Shown here in pieces: positions 9,192 through 18,800 of a DNA stretch of 64,000 bases. The position numbers and the translations under genes were made by a program. The stretch's first letter is position 1. Each line of letters begins with the position of its first letter. This stretch comes from Halalkalibacillus sediminis (GTDB lineage Bacteria > Bacillota > Bacilli > Bacillales > Alkalibacillaceae), in NCBI RefSeq assembly GCF_002844535.1, contig NZ_PJNH01000002.1:310001-374000 (forward strand), in the 5' to 3' direction. The notes under the pieces were generated by a model. The model saw only the letters and a list, made by a program, of their open reading frames with translations. It was not told where the DNA came from and ran no database searches.

Positions 9192-10867
9192 TGGCAAAAA
9201 GTAGAAGTGATTGGTGGAAAACAAGCATCGTTTATCAAATCTATCCCAAAAGCTTTAATGACACCACCGGTAATGGAATGGGTGATATTCAAGGGATCAT
9301 AGAGAAACTTGATTATCTAAAAAAACTAGGTATCGATGTCATATGGTTATCCCCAGTATATGACTCGCCCCAAGAGGATAACGGATATGATATTCGAAAT
9401 TACCGAGAAATCTATGAACAATATGGTACGTTAGAAGATTTGGATCAACTTTTAGATGAGGTTCATGCTAGAGGGATGAAACTAGTCATGGACTTAGTTG
9501 TCAATCATACCTCTGATGAACATCCGTGGTTTGTAGAATCTCGCAAAGACAAGGGCAACCAATATAGAGATTACTATATTTGGAGAGATGGAAAGGAAGA
9601 CGGGTCACCACCCACAAATTGGGGTTCTATATTCGGCGGTTCTGCTTGGGAATTTGATGAAGAAACTGAACAATACTATCTTCACTTATTTGCTAAAAAG
9701 CAGCCTGATTTGAACTGGGAAAATGAAGATGTAAGAAAAGACATTTATGACATGATGAAATTTTGGCTTGATAAAGGTGTAGATGGATTTCGTATGGATG
9801 TCATTAATTTTCTTTCTAAAGATACAAGATATCCAGACGGACAGATAGGGGAAAATGACACATATGGAGATGGAGGGCCATTTTTTGTTAATGGACCTAG
9901 GATTCATGAATTCATGAAAGAAATACATCAGGAAGTATTGTCTGATTATGATGTCATGACCGTCGGAGAAATGCCAGGAGCTTCACCTGAGGATGCGAAA
10001 GAATATACCGATCCTCAAAACGATGAACTGAATATGATCTTCACGTTTGAGCACATGAACCTTGATTGTGTGAATGAGGACAAATGGAATTTGAAAGACA
10101 TTGACTTAGTTGAGCTGAAAGAGAACTTCGAGAAATGGCAAAAATCTCTGTATGGTGTGGGATGGAACAGTTTATATTGGAATAATCATGATCAGCCAAG
10201 AATTGTGTCGCGGTTTGGTGATGACGGTCAGTATAGAGAGAAATCTGCAAAAATGTTGGCTACTTGCCTGCACATGATGCAAGGCACACCATACATTTAT
10301 CAAGGCGAAGAACTAGGAATGACGAATGTTCGTTTTGATCAATTAGAAGACTATCGAGATATAGAAATCTTCAATATGTATGACGAGAAGCGGGCTATCG
10401 GGTGGTCTCACGAGCGTATTATGGAAGCGATTCATGCTAAAGGGCGAGATAATGCTCGAACCCCTATGCAGTGGGATGACTCCAAGAGTGCTGGTTTCAC
10501 TGATGGTGAGCCATGGATTGCAGTGAACCCACGCTTTAAAGAGATTAATGCAAGAGCTGCATTAGAAGACGAGAACTCTAATTTTTACCATTATCAAGCA
10601 TTGATCGATTTAAGGAAAAAGCATGAGGTAATTACTGAGGGAAAGTTTGAATTAGTCTTACGTGATGACCCAAATGTTTTTGCTTATAAACGAGTTGGTA
10701 AAGATGAGGCATTATATGTGTTGTGTAATTTTTCGGATCGTACTGTGAAAATTGATGATGAAGGATTGGTTGAGAGCTTACGTGATGCTGAGGTATGGAT
10801 CACAAATGAAGATCAAGGTGAGATCGGAAAGTTACAGCCGTATGAAGGTGTTGTATATGGAGTATAG
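9191..10867 (+). CDS. malL: GH13 oligo-1,6-glucosidase / alpha-glucosidase
   Basis: This 558-residue GH13 enzyme opens with SIVYQIYPKSF, the usual start of oligo-1,6-glucosidases. The catalytic triad is visible: Asp near 203 in GFRMDVINF, Glu near 260 in VGEMPG and Asp near 334 in NNHDQPR. The QPDLNWEN motif marks the oligo-1,6-glucosidase subgroup. Valine directly after the nucleophile (MDV) is the residue linked to alpha-1,6 bond preference in this family; maltases usually have threonine or alanine. It is the last gene of the operon, coupled by TAATG to the GH31 gene, and is followed by a strong terminator. The likely job is to debranch imported isomalto-oligosaccharides or limit dextrins in the cytoplasm. 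Confidence 0.92.
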   Translation: MAKSRSDWWKTSIVYQIYPKSFNDTTGNGMGDIQGIIEKLDYLKKLGIDVIWLSPVYDSPQEDNGYDIRNYREIYEQYGTLEDLDQLLDEVHARGMKLVMDLVVNHTSDEHPWFVESRKDKGNQYRDYYIWRDGKEDGSPPTNWGSIFGGSAWEFDEETEQYYLHLFAKKQPDLNWENEDVRKDIYDMMKFWLDKGVDGFRMDVINFLSKDTRYPDGQIGENDTYGDGGPFFVNGPRIHEFMKEIHQEVLSDYDVMTVGEMPGASPEDAKEYTDPQNDELNMIFTFEHMNLDCVNEDKWNLKDIDLVELKENFEKWQKSLYGVGWNSLYWNNHDQPRIVSRFGDDGQYREKSAKMLATCLHMMQGTPYIYQGEELGMTNVRFDQLEDYRDIEIFNMYDEKRAIGWSHERIMEAIHAKGRDNARTPMQWDDSKSAGFTDGEPWIAVNPRFKEINARAALEDENSNFYHYQALIDLRKKHEVITEGKFELVLRDDPNVFAYKRVGKDEALYVLCNFSDRTVKIDDEGLVESLRDAEVWITNEDQGEIGKLQPYEGVVYGV

Positions 10868-10902
10868 TTAGAGTGAGAGCTTTTTTTGAAATTTTAGAAG
10901 TT

Positions 10903-10930
10903 AAATCCTGTGGGAAACCGCAGGATTTTT
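10903..10930 (+). terminator. Rho-independent terminator of the alpha-glucoside operon
   Basis: The stem AAATCCTGTGG / CCGCAGGATTT (11 bp, one wobble) has a GAAA tetraloop and is followed by five T. It sits 35 bp after the GH13 stop. A near-copy terminates the DUF1232 gene at 20920-20948. Confidence 0.9.
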
Positions 10931-10961
10931 CTGAAAGAATGTTATATGGGCAACTAATTAA

Positions 10962-11099
10962 ACTCACTACAATTCAATTGTGATTGGACCTAAAAGTACT
11001 TTATTAGAAATAATAAATAGTAAAATTATCTTAATTGATCTTTCATCTTTGGGAGGTAAAGAATATGTACACGTTCTAGATGACCATTTATTTGGTTAA
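10962..11099 (+). pseudogene. Possible remnant of a coding sequence
   Basis: The 313 bp between the operon terminator and the next gene hold no clear gene. One frame is open for 45 codons here and encodes a protein-like string (GPKSTLLEIIN, then GGKEYVHVLDDH) ending in TAA at 11097. The only start in it is GTG 10980, which lacks a ribosome site. It may be an eroded fragment of a longer gene or a chance ORF. I could not assign it to a family. Confidence 0.25.
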
Positions 11100-11180
11100 T
11101 ATCAGAAGGTTTCTCAATCTGGCCCTATAAAAATTACATATCATCCGTGTCTCTGCAAATACTAAGATGGGTGAAGGCTC

Positions 11181-11999
11181 ATGACATATAAAATAACAAG
11201 TAGACAGCAAGCGATATTGGATGAATTAAAAGCATTTCATTTTGATGAGTGTCCTTCTATTAATTGGAAAAGCAAAATCATGGAACCATTTCCATGGGAT
11301 TCTGTTGGACCAAATGAACAAACTTGGATCCAGAAAGATAAGAAATTTGAATCAAATTTCTTTTCACAAATAGTAGTGATCAACTCAGTCATTAATAATT
11401 ATTTCAGATTAAATAAATACAAATCAAGAAAAAGAGATACCCTTCTTTATCAACAATGGAAAGAGAACTATCCTTTTGCTAAAACTGTGGTGGAGGGTCA
11501 TGAAGGAGCATGGAGAGAAGTAGTAAAGAAACATGCTTCGTTCCATCAGAATGGTGATATTGCACAAGCTTATGGTTTATATGTTTTTGATTCGAGAACA
11601 GTAGAGTGTGATGTTTTTCTTCATACTATAGAAAAAATAATTCCAAGTAAAATTGAAAAAACAACGAAACGTGGAAAAATTCGTTTTCACGATATGCCGA
11701 AAACAAAACGATATGATTTATACCAATATTATGTGTACAGTAGCTTAAACAAGATTATAAATGATTTATTTGCGGTTTTACCTTGTGAAAGAGTGTTTAT
11801 CAATGGATTAATTGATTCTCATGAAAATCATCAGCCCGTTTTATCTTGTGTTGTGGAACGGAAGGAACATAAACAAAAGAGGTGTCCAAAACGAACACTA
11901 GAAAAACACCGAAACATGGTAACGTTTAAAAAGAGAAGTGGTTTCTATCCTTTAAATAGCGTTTATTCACCAGAGATCCTATTAAAGGAGAAAGAATAA
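11181..11999 (+). CDS. Hypothetical protein, 272 aa, upstream of the GIY-YIG protein
   Basis: I do not recognise the family. The protein is soluble, basic and rich in Lys, Arg, His and aromatic residues. It has no signal peptide or membrane segment. The C-terminal third contains a conserved-looking strand pattern (ERVFINGLIDSHENHQP, then LSCVVERKEH), which could be the core of a small alpha/beta domain, followed by a very basic stretch that could bind nucleic acid. GGGTGAAGG precedes ATG 11181. The next gene begins one base after its stop, so the pair is almost certainly co-transcribed. Its position next to a Wadjet operon suggests a defence or DNA-related role; that is inference from location only. 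Confidence 0.75.
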   Translation: MTYKITSRQQAILDELKAFHFDECPSINWKSKIMEPFPWDSVGPNEQTWIQKDKKFESNFFSQIVVINSVINNYFRLNKYKSRKRDTLLYQQWKENYPFAKTVVEGHEGAWREVVKKHASFHQNGDIAQAYGLYVFDSRTVECDVFLHTIEKIIPSKIEKTTKRGKIRFHDMPKTKRYDLYQYYVYSSLNKIINDLFAVLPCERVFINGLIDSHENHQPVLSCVVERKEHKQKRCPKRTLEKHRNMVTFKKRSGFYPLNSVYSPEILLKEKE

Positions 12000-12000
12000 T

Positions 12001-12447
12001 ATGGGCTTATTTGACTTAGCATGTGTGGTTATCATCGTTTTTTTCATTTACAAAGCACATACCGCATTTGTTAAAGAGAAAACCATTACGTCTAAAATAC
12101 AAGAATGGCACCATTTAGCTCCTATAAGTCTGAGGTATGATTCAAAGGGACTGAACACTAGTTATGTTTATTTTATAAAAGAATCAGGGATGAATCGTAT
12201 TAAAATAGGAAAAGCAATTGATCCTGAACAGCGGATAAAAGAGCTTAGCACCGGTTCTGCACACAATTACGAAATCGTCCACCTTATAAAAAGTGAAAAC
12301 CCGTATAAAACAGAAAATTTATTCCACAAATATTTTAACGAGAAAAGGTGTAAAGGGGAATGGTTTGATCTAAGTGAGAAGGAGTTAAGGTGGATTCAAA
12401 GAGAAGATTATACAAGAGAAATTGAAGATTCAATAAAAGGATACTGA
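12001..12447 (+). CDS. Membrane-anchored T5orf172 / GIY-YIG-like domain protein
   Basis: This 148-residue protein has one N-terminal hydrophobic segment (LACVVIIVFFIYKAHTAF), then a soluble domain. The domain shows the T5orf172 (MUG113) pattern of the GIY-YIG superfamily: TSYVYFIKE, RIKIGKAIDPEQRIKEL, then TENLFHKYF and GEWFDLSEKEL. The arginine in the second motif and the glutamate in TENLF correspond to the expected nuclease residues. It starts one base after the upstream gene and is followed by a short stem-loop. T5orf172 domains occur in phage and defence contexts. A membrane-tethered form just before a Wadjet operon is unusual; cleavage of incoming DNA is possible but inferred. Confidence 0.8.
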   Translation: MGLFDLACVVIIVFFIYKAHTAFVKEKTITSKIQEWHHLAPISLRYDSKGLNTSYVYFIKESGMNRIKIGKAIDPEQRIKELSTGSAHNYEIVHLIKSENPYKTENLFHKYFNEKRCKGEWFDLSEKELRWIQREDYTREIEDSIKGY

Positions 12448-12473
12448 AGAGCGAATACTATGGTGTTCGCTCT
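12448..12473 (+). terminator. Stem-loop after the T5orf172 gene, weak terminator
   Basis: AGAGCGAATAC pairs with GTGTTCGCTCT (11 bp, one wobble) around a TATG loop and starts directly at the stop codon. Only a short T stretch follows, so termination may be partial. It separates the two-gene module from the Wadjet promoter. Confidence 0.6.
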
Positions 12474-12522
12474 ATTTAGAGAAATTCAATAAATAAGAGA
12501 ACACATCAAAGTATTGAAGCAT

Positions 12523-12552
12523 CTGTCACTATTACATAAATTATGGTACAAT
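12523..12552 (+). promoter_or_regulatory. Putative sigma-A promoter of the Wadjet operon
   Basis: A -35-like CTGTCA (4 of 6 matches) is separated by 18 bp from TACAAT, which is preceded by TGG, making an extended -10. It lies 29 bp before the preferred jetD start. No other good promoter is seen in the gap. Confidence 0.55.
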
Positions 12553-12580
12553 AATCCAAATTACCGAAAGGGTGTTTTGT

Positions 12581-13615
12581 TTGTCGTCTACATATGATCT
12601 ATTGAAAACTATATTGTTAAAAAGACGATCTAAAAAGTCACGAAAAAAGATAGATTTATCATCACTAGAGTGGGAAATTTCCGAACAATCGAATGATTAC
12701 ATGAATGAAGGAGGTTATTATGCCTTCTACATTGCAATTCAACGATTAGAGGAAGAATCGATCCTCACACCTCTTCAAAAGAAATCTACTAATGGGCGCT
12801 CCCCCTCTTTGAATAAGTATTATTGGTTGCTCCCAGCAACCGTGGAACCTACTTGGTCTAAACTTCAGTTTTTACAAGTGGAAGACCTTTTGAACTTAGC
12901 CTTCTACCATGACCATCCAGAATACCAGACAGATGAAGAATGGAAGAGAATACTTACTATTTATCAATTCATGAAAAATCGGGAAAGTCGTCGATACGTA
13001 TCAGTTCCTGAGCGCAGTTTAGAGTTATTTGGTGACGAAAAAGCAATTACCAAAAGCAAACTTGGAACGGTTACAAGATTGGGATTAAACCTACAAGACT
13101 TGAAAGCTGTTTCTCATGGGGAACCTTTTGTAAGTTGGTTAAAGCCAGGAACTGAATTGAAAGGGATACAAAACATTTTAATTGTAGAGAATCTCTCTTT
13201 CTATCACACTGCAATTCAACTTCAGCTAGAGAACCGTCTTAATAGAGAATATCAATTGATTATATATGGAGAAGGAAACAAAATTAATAAGAGTTTTTCT
13301 TTTATGTACCATATGTATCCCGAAGGTGAGCATACCTTTTATTATTGTGGTGACATGGATCCAGAAGGTTTTAATATTTTTTCTCGCTTAGCAAACTCGT
13401 ATGACGTAAGATTCACTTTGGCTGAAGAGTTCTATGTGTTTATGGTTAAAAAAATAGAGTGTGCTAATTCATACACAGATCAAGTGGAAAATGTAATCAA
13501 CAGAAATCATTTCTTGTCTTTTGCCGAGTCTCATAAAATCGAAGAAACGGTAATGAAACTATGGCATAAGCGAAAAAGAATTCCCCAAGAGGTAATCACG
13601 GTAGAAAGCTGGTAG
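12581..13615 (+). CDS. jetD: Wadjet anti-plasmid system nuclease subunit JetD
   Basis: JetD is the Toprim-type nuclease that cuts DNA trapped by the JetABC SMC-like complex. About 344 residues are encoded. The N-terminal half is helical and basic (LLKRRSKKSRKKIDL). The C-terminal half carries a Toprim core: a glutamate in LIVENLSFYH near residue 203 and the DxD motif CGDMDPEGFNIF near 257-268. The frame is open from GTG 12572, but AAAGGGTG at 12567-12574 would overlap that start and is six bases from TTG 12581, so I prefer TTG. It comes first in the operon, ahead of jetA, 13 bp away. The best-known Wadjet operon instead ends with jetD. Confidence 0.88.
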   Translation: MSSTYDLLKTILLKRRSKKSRKKIDLSSLEWEISEQSNDYMNEGGYYAFYIAIQRLEEESILTPLQKKSTNGRSPSLNKYYWLLPATVEPTWSKLQFLQVEDLLNLAFYHDHPEYQTDEEWKRILTIYQFMKNRESRRYVSVPERSLELFGDEKAITKSKLGTVTRLGLNLQDLKAVSHGEPFVSWLKPGTELKGIQNILIVENLSFYHTAIQLQLENRLNREYQLIIYGEGNKINKSFSFMYHMYPEGEHTFYYCGDMDPEGFNIFSRLANSYDVRFTLAEEFYVFMVKKIECANSYTDQVENVINRNHFLSFAESHKIEETVMKLWHKRKRIPQEVITVESW

Positions 13616-13628
13616 AGGTGAAGAAATT

Positions 13629-15128
13629 ATGGATGGAGCATGGAAATCCTTTAGTGAACGGGTCGGAAGACTTAATCCACTAATGATGCTCGGAAGAGGT
13701 ATGGATTTAGGAGAGGTGACCTCACTTGCTCCTCAAATTCTATTTCGGGTAATCATGGAAGTCTTTTTCAGAGAATTAAATGAGGATGAAAGACGTGATC
13801 GAGCTTCGATACATATAATCGTTAAAGAAACATGTGAGAGAATGCAGATTAAGGTGGAAGAATCGGTAGTTCAACGTTTATCCAGTGGCTTGCTTTATCG
13901 TGGTGATGAGAAAATGTCCGAGCCATTTAGAAGTCCATTATTTAATGAAATAGATAATCAATGGACAGAACAAATATACCGGTATTTGGAGATGGATCCT
14001 TTACATACCCATTTGGAATCCGGTGGTAATATTGTCTATCAATTAACGGATGTGTCTCAGGAAATAATTTTTATGAGTCGCGAAATATCAGAAGAATTTT
14101 CAATTAGTATTGAACAACTTTATAGTATGCAGTTGATTAGGAATGGTAACTTCCAAAAAGCTTCTGATAACTTGAACCATTTAATTGCTAAAGTTAGAAA
14201 GTTGAGTGATGAGGAAAAAAGATCGATTCAACAAATTCAACAAGATCCTAAGATTCTAGTGTTAGGAGGAGTTAAACAAAGACAATTTCATCAAGAAGAA
14301 ATTGAATCCCAATTTGAAGATGAAAAGAAATACTTCCGACAAATTTTCTCTCTTATTCATAAAGTTAGCGGGGAGCAAGAAGATCCGGCTATTAAACATG
14401 AACTGTCAATCCTACTAGAAAGGGTTGAACATTCAAGAAAATTACATGATCGATTTGCGAATTTGGTCTTTCAACATATTTCCCTGGAAATGGAATTGAA
14501 AACGAAGAATCCCGCACTTTTTTGGGACAAATCAGTTGTTTCTTTTAAAGAGAACATTTATGAAGGTTGGGTAATGAAAGAAGGCATACATGACTTTGGT
14601 GTCGCCGAAGAGATTGTTAATGGTTTATTTTCACCTATAACAGAGTTTATGTTGCCGTTGGAATGGGTCTGGGGAGAACAGAAAAATATTTATATTATAG
14701 AGGAAACAGAAGAGGGAGAAGAAGAATTTGAAGAGGAATTTGAAAGAACCTCTGTTGATTGGAAGTCTGTTGCAAAAGCTTGGAATCCTGTGTTTGAACA
14801 ACTCAAGGAGATTGGTGAATTCTCTTTGCACCAATTAAAAGAGTTACCACGGGAGGAACAGGACAACTGGTTCGAAGAAAGGATTACATATGATTTGTGG
14901 ATGTTATTTGACCGGAAAGCATTCTCGATCGAACCCTTGGAAGGTGGAGTATGGAATGATGAGCGGGAGAAATTGTTTCAAGAGCTACTTAAATTGGATG
15001 AATCTTATCAGAAGTTAATCGGTAAAAAGATAGTGGCCGAGTATTCGGATGAAGAGCCAGATTTTGCTTGGTATGGTACTAGGATGACTCCATATAAATT
15101 GATTTTGAAGGGCCGTGACGAAGTATGA
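13629..15128 (+). CDS. jetA: Wadjet system subunit JetA (kleisin-like)
   Basis: JetA bridges the heads of the SMC-like JetC dimer. The protein has 499 residues, mostly predicted helix, with a winged-helix-like N-terminus (APQILFRVIMEVFFRELN) and a C-terminal region rich in acidic and aromatic residues. A run of glutamates lies around residues 357-375. GAGGTG precedes ATG 13629. The last bases overlap jetB by 4 (ATGA). Identification rests mainly on its size and order among recognisable jetB, jetC and jetD partners, because JetA sequences diverge strongly. Confidence 0.82.
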   Translation: MDGAWKSFSERVGRLNPLMMLGRGMDLGEVTSLAPQILFRVIMEVFFRELNEDERRDRASIHIIVKETCERMQIKVEESVVQRLSSGLLYRGDEKMSEPFRSPLFNEIDNQWTEQIYRYLEMDPLHTHLESGGNIVYQLTDVSQEIIFMSREISEEFSISIEQLYSMQLIRNGNFQKASDNLNHLIAKVRKLSDEEKRSIQQIQQDPKILVLGGVKQRQFHQEEIESQFEDEKKYFRQIFSLIHKVSGEQEDPAIKHELSILLERVEHSRKLHDRFANLVFQHISLEMELKTKNPALFWDKSVVSFKENIYEGWVMKEGIHDFGVAEEIVNGLFSPITEFMLPLEWVWGEQKNIYIIEETEEGEEEFEEEFERTSVDWKSVAKAWNPVFEQLKEIGEFSLHQLKELPREEQDNWFEERITYDLWMLFDRKAFSIEPLEGGVWNDEREKLFQELLKLDESYQKLIGKKIVAEYSDEEPDFAWYGTRMTPYKLILKGRDEV

Positions 15129-15847
15129 GTATGGAAAATTTGAAAAAAGCATCCGAACTCTATTTTCGATTATTAGAACAGAAAGTGATTAACGATGAAG
15201 AAGAGTGCTTTCATTATTTTTTTGAATCTGAAGTACGTGATCATCTACTCGTATTATTGGATGAATCAAATACTAGAATTGTCGAAGCAGAAAAACGCCT
15301 CCACTTGGTGACAAAACCAGAGGGGTCTACATTTGCTACACATTTCACCCATATGAAATCTAAATATAGCGAAATGGAGAGCAAGAAACGTTTTAATCTT
15401 ATTACCATCATTATTATGACTTATTTAGCCGAAGTCGATCGAAGTAGTGTGGTTCAGGTGAAGTCTTCGAGGGAGGGGTTGACGTATCATTATTTGCATT
15501 CAAAAGTTCAGAAGCTGGTAGATCATTGGATTAGACAATTGGATGATAACCCAAACTTTGGTGTGGAAGAAGGCCTTGCTCTTAAAGAGATTATTGAGGA
15601 ATGGACCAATATGGAAGTCACGCATGACCGAGAAAGTCATCGACCCAATAAACGGACAAGAATTGGTTTAATTCGATCAGCTATGAAGTTGTTGGAGAAT
15701 GAAGGGCTGGTCTATATAGCGGATAAAGAGCAGATTGTTGAGATATTTGCAAGACAGGAATTGTTTGAACGACTTGAATACCTTTATCATCATCAAGAAC
15801 GATATCAACTTATTAAAGAAATGATTGAACAGGGGAGGAATTCCTAA
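15125..15847 (+). CDS. jetB: Wadjet system subunit JetB (KITE-like, DUF4194 type)
   Basis: This small 240-residue subunit is expected to bind the kleisin JetA, as MukE does in MukBEF. It is helical, with two winged-helix-like segments; the second contains KRTRIGLIRSAMKLLENEG followed by a short strand (LVYIADKEQIVEIF). It is coupled at both ends: ATGA with jetA, and TAATG with jetC. An alternative ATG six bases downstream would lose two residues. The assignment is based on operon position and size plus the KITE-like layout. Confidence 0.82.
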   Translation: MSMENLKKASELYFRLLEQKVINDEEECFHYFFESEVRDHLLVLLDESNTRIVEAEKRLHLVTKPEGSTFATHFTHMKSKYSEMESKKRFNLITIIIMTYLAEVDRSSVVQVKSSREGLTYHYLHSKVQKLVDHWIRQLDDNPNFGVEEGLALKEIIEEWTNMEVTHDRESHRPNKRTRIGLIRSAMKLLENEGLVYIADKEQIVEIFARQELFERLEYLYHHQERYQLIKEMIEQGRNS

Positions 15848-18800
15848 TGCCTCGTATCAACCGGTTACGCATATCGGGTTTGCATTATGATTCGATGAAG
15901 AAAAAATATTTGGATCGGACATTTGATTTTAATGATGGATATGAAGCGGCAAACACCCTTATCTCCATGATTAATGGAGGCGGAAAAGGTGTTTTACTTC
16001 AGACGATTTTTCAGGTGCTTATGCCTGGTACCGCTTGGGGTGAAGAGGGAAACCGTAAATATCAACAATTCTTTTACAATGAACGTGAAACCTTCAAGCC
16101 TTATACGTTCCATGTACTGATTGAATGGCAGTTGGATGATGTAGAACAACAATCTTACTTAATGACTGGCATCGCCTGTTCTGCAGAAAAATATGTGACT
16201 TCAGATGAGGACGAAAATGATTATAAAATTGAAAAGAAATTTCTTTTTTATAACCAAGATTATACTCAGTTGAAAGGTAGCTTCATGAGTGGTGGTGAGT
16301 TATTAATCAATCAATCAGGAAAATCTGCCACTCAGCTGGAAGCTGAACTAGCTGTTTATGGTATCAAACCATATCGTAATGAAAAACAACATCGGAATGT
16401 TTTAGATAGCTATGGAATTCGAAGAGAGGACTGGAACATTCAGAAACAAATCAATAGAGCGGAAGGAGGGGTTGGGAAATACTTTGAAGGTGCGGAGAAT
16501 GACCATGCATTATTTCAGAAAAAGATTATTCCCGCCATCAGTCAACGATTGAAAGAAGACTTTACTGGTGACGATTTGGTCGAAATTTTCATCAGCCAAG
16601 CTAAAATTGCTCAAAACTTACCAATCCTTCTCTCCAGAGAAACTTCCCATAGAAAATTCATAGATATCATATCTCCTTTTTTAGAGGCCGTGGAGAAAGG
16701 TGAAAATGTCGAGAATAACTCAGAAGTCCATGTTCAACAAGGAAAGTACTTAATGAATGCGTTACAGCATGTGTTGGAAAAAGAATCAACAGATTTACAG
16801 GACTATCAAAGTGAATTGAATAGACTGCAAGAAAAGGAGTCACAGTTTCGATTTGAATTGATGAATTTGGATTACGCAAAAAAAGAAACAGAGCACTTAG
16901 GTATTGATAAGGAAATTGAAGAAATTCAAAAGTGGCAAGAAGATATCCGACAGAAACACAAAATAACAGATGAAGAAGTACAGAAAATTAGTGCTTTAAT
17001 CAAAAAGCTTAAATGGATGGAATTACAAAAAGAAGTGAAGGAACTAAAGAAAAGTGAGCTAAACATTCAAAACTCTCGTCAATTAAAAGACATTGAAGAT
17101 AAAAAGCAAGAGATAGAAAAGAAAGCGATTCAAATCTGGGAAGAAGATGCAAAATCACAAATCCAGCATAACGATTGGTCTTTTGGGCAAAAGATGGAGG
17201 AGCTTGATGAGCAGGAAGATGAAAATACCAGAAAGTTAGATACTCTAAAAGATCAGAAAACAGATTTATTGTCTAATCAAAATAATTTAAAACAAAATGC
17301 ATCAGAATTCCAGCAATATGAAGAGGAAATGATCGATCGATTTACAGCTTCTTTGCAGCTCGACCCTGAATATATATTAGCAGCTACTGATAAGGAATTA
17401 AATGAAACGTTGGCGAAAAAGAATCATTATACTGAATTAATTGAATCAGAAGAGCAGTATTTAGATGAAATGAAACAAGAAAAAACGGAAGTTATAAGCT
17501 TGATGCAAACTAAAGATGAAAAAATAAAAGAAGTGAGTTCTGAGCGTATTGACCGAGAACGGATAGAGGCCGAATTAGCTACGGAATTAGCGAAAGTAAT
17601 TCATCAGGATTTCCAAGGCAACAGCCGAGTGTGGTTCAATAGAGCTAAAAAAGATGTGGGAGTAAAACTGGAAGGGTTACAAAAAAGGTTACATGAGGAA
17701 CAAAAAGCTTTGTGGCAAAAGCAATTGGATAAATCCCTGAATAATAACGAATTTTGGATTGCAAATAAAGACTTAAAAAGAGTAAAAGAAAAACTGGATT
17801 CATATATGGACGTCACATATGGTACTGAATTTCTACAAAGCCTGCCAGAGAATCAAATGCTTCATGAATTAAAAGCTAATCCTTTGCTTCCTTATAGTTT
17901 AATAGTAGAGCAAGAGTATTCTGAAATCACTCATGGGAATGTGGAAGTGTTCCATTCGCCTGTTCCGGTTTATGTAAGAAGTCAAATGAACAAATCGGGA
18001 ATAGAGAATCACTTTTTAGTGACGGGGCAAGAGACAAGTATTATAAAAAATCAATTCATTTTTTTAGAATGGAAAAATCAGTTAGATGAAGAACTGAAGA
18101 CTAATCTTAGTTTGGTTGAAGAATTAGAGAAACAGATTACTTACTTGGAAGATTTAGGTGAACAAATTAGGATACGAGAGTCCATTGGGTTTGCAATTGA
18201 TTTGATAGAGCAGGAAGAACAATTGCAAGAAGAGATTGAGGGATTTAGACTCAAACATGATGATCTACTTCAACAAATAAATAAATGTAAACAACAAATT
18301 TATGAAGCTGAGAAAACCTGTAAGAATCTAGCCGAGAAGGAAGAAAAACTTTTAAAGGATCAAGATGACCTGCGAAATTACCTAATTAAATTGAAAGGTT
18401 ATGAAGTACAAAAAAAAGAATTGAAGAGATTAATTGAAGAAATAGAACGATTAGAAGACTCAATATTAGAACATAAGCATACGACTAAACAAATTCGTGA
18501 AGAAAGTAAAAGCTGGTCCGGAGAGTATCACAGCTGGAAAGCAATGGTTCAAAGTGATTTAGAGCGATTAAAGATACTTTCTAGTGAATTCAAATATCCA
18601 GAACCACTGGAAGTGACAGAAAGAACATTAGACCATTCAATAACTTTTTTACATGGTTTAAATGGATTAGGGGAACAATACCATGAATTGCTTAACCAAC
18701 AAAATAGTGAAGATGCTCGTTTGATGGAAATTCGCGGTAAAATTACTATGTTAGGTAACCAGATCAATGATAGTGAAAAGGAATTAAATCATGAATTTAA

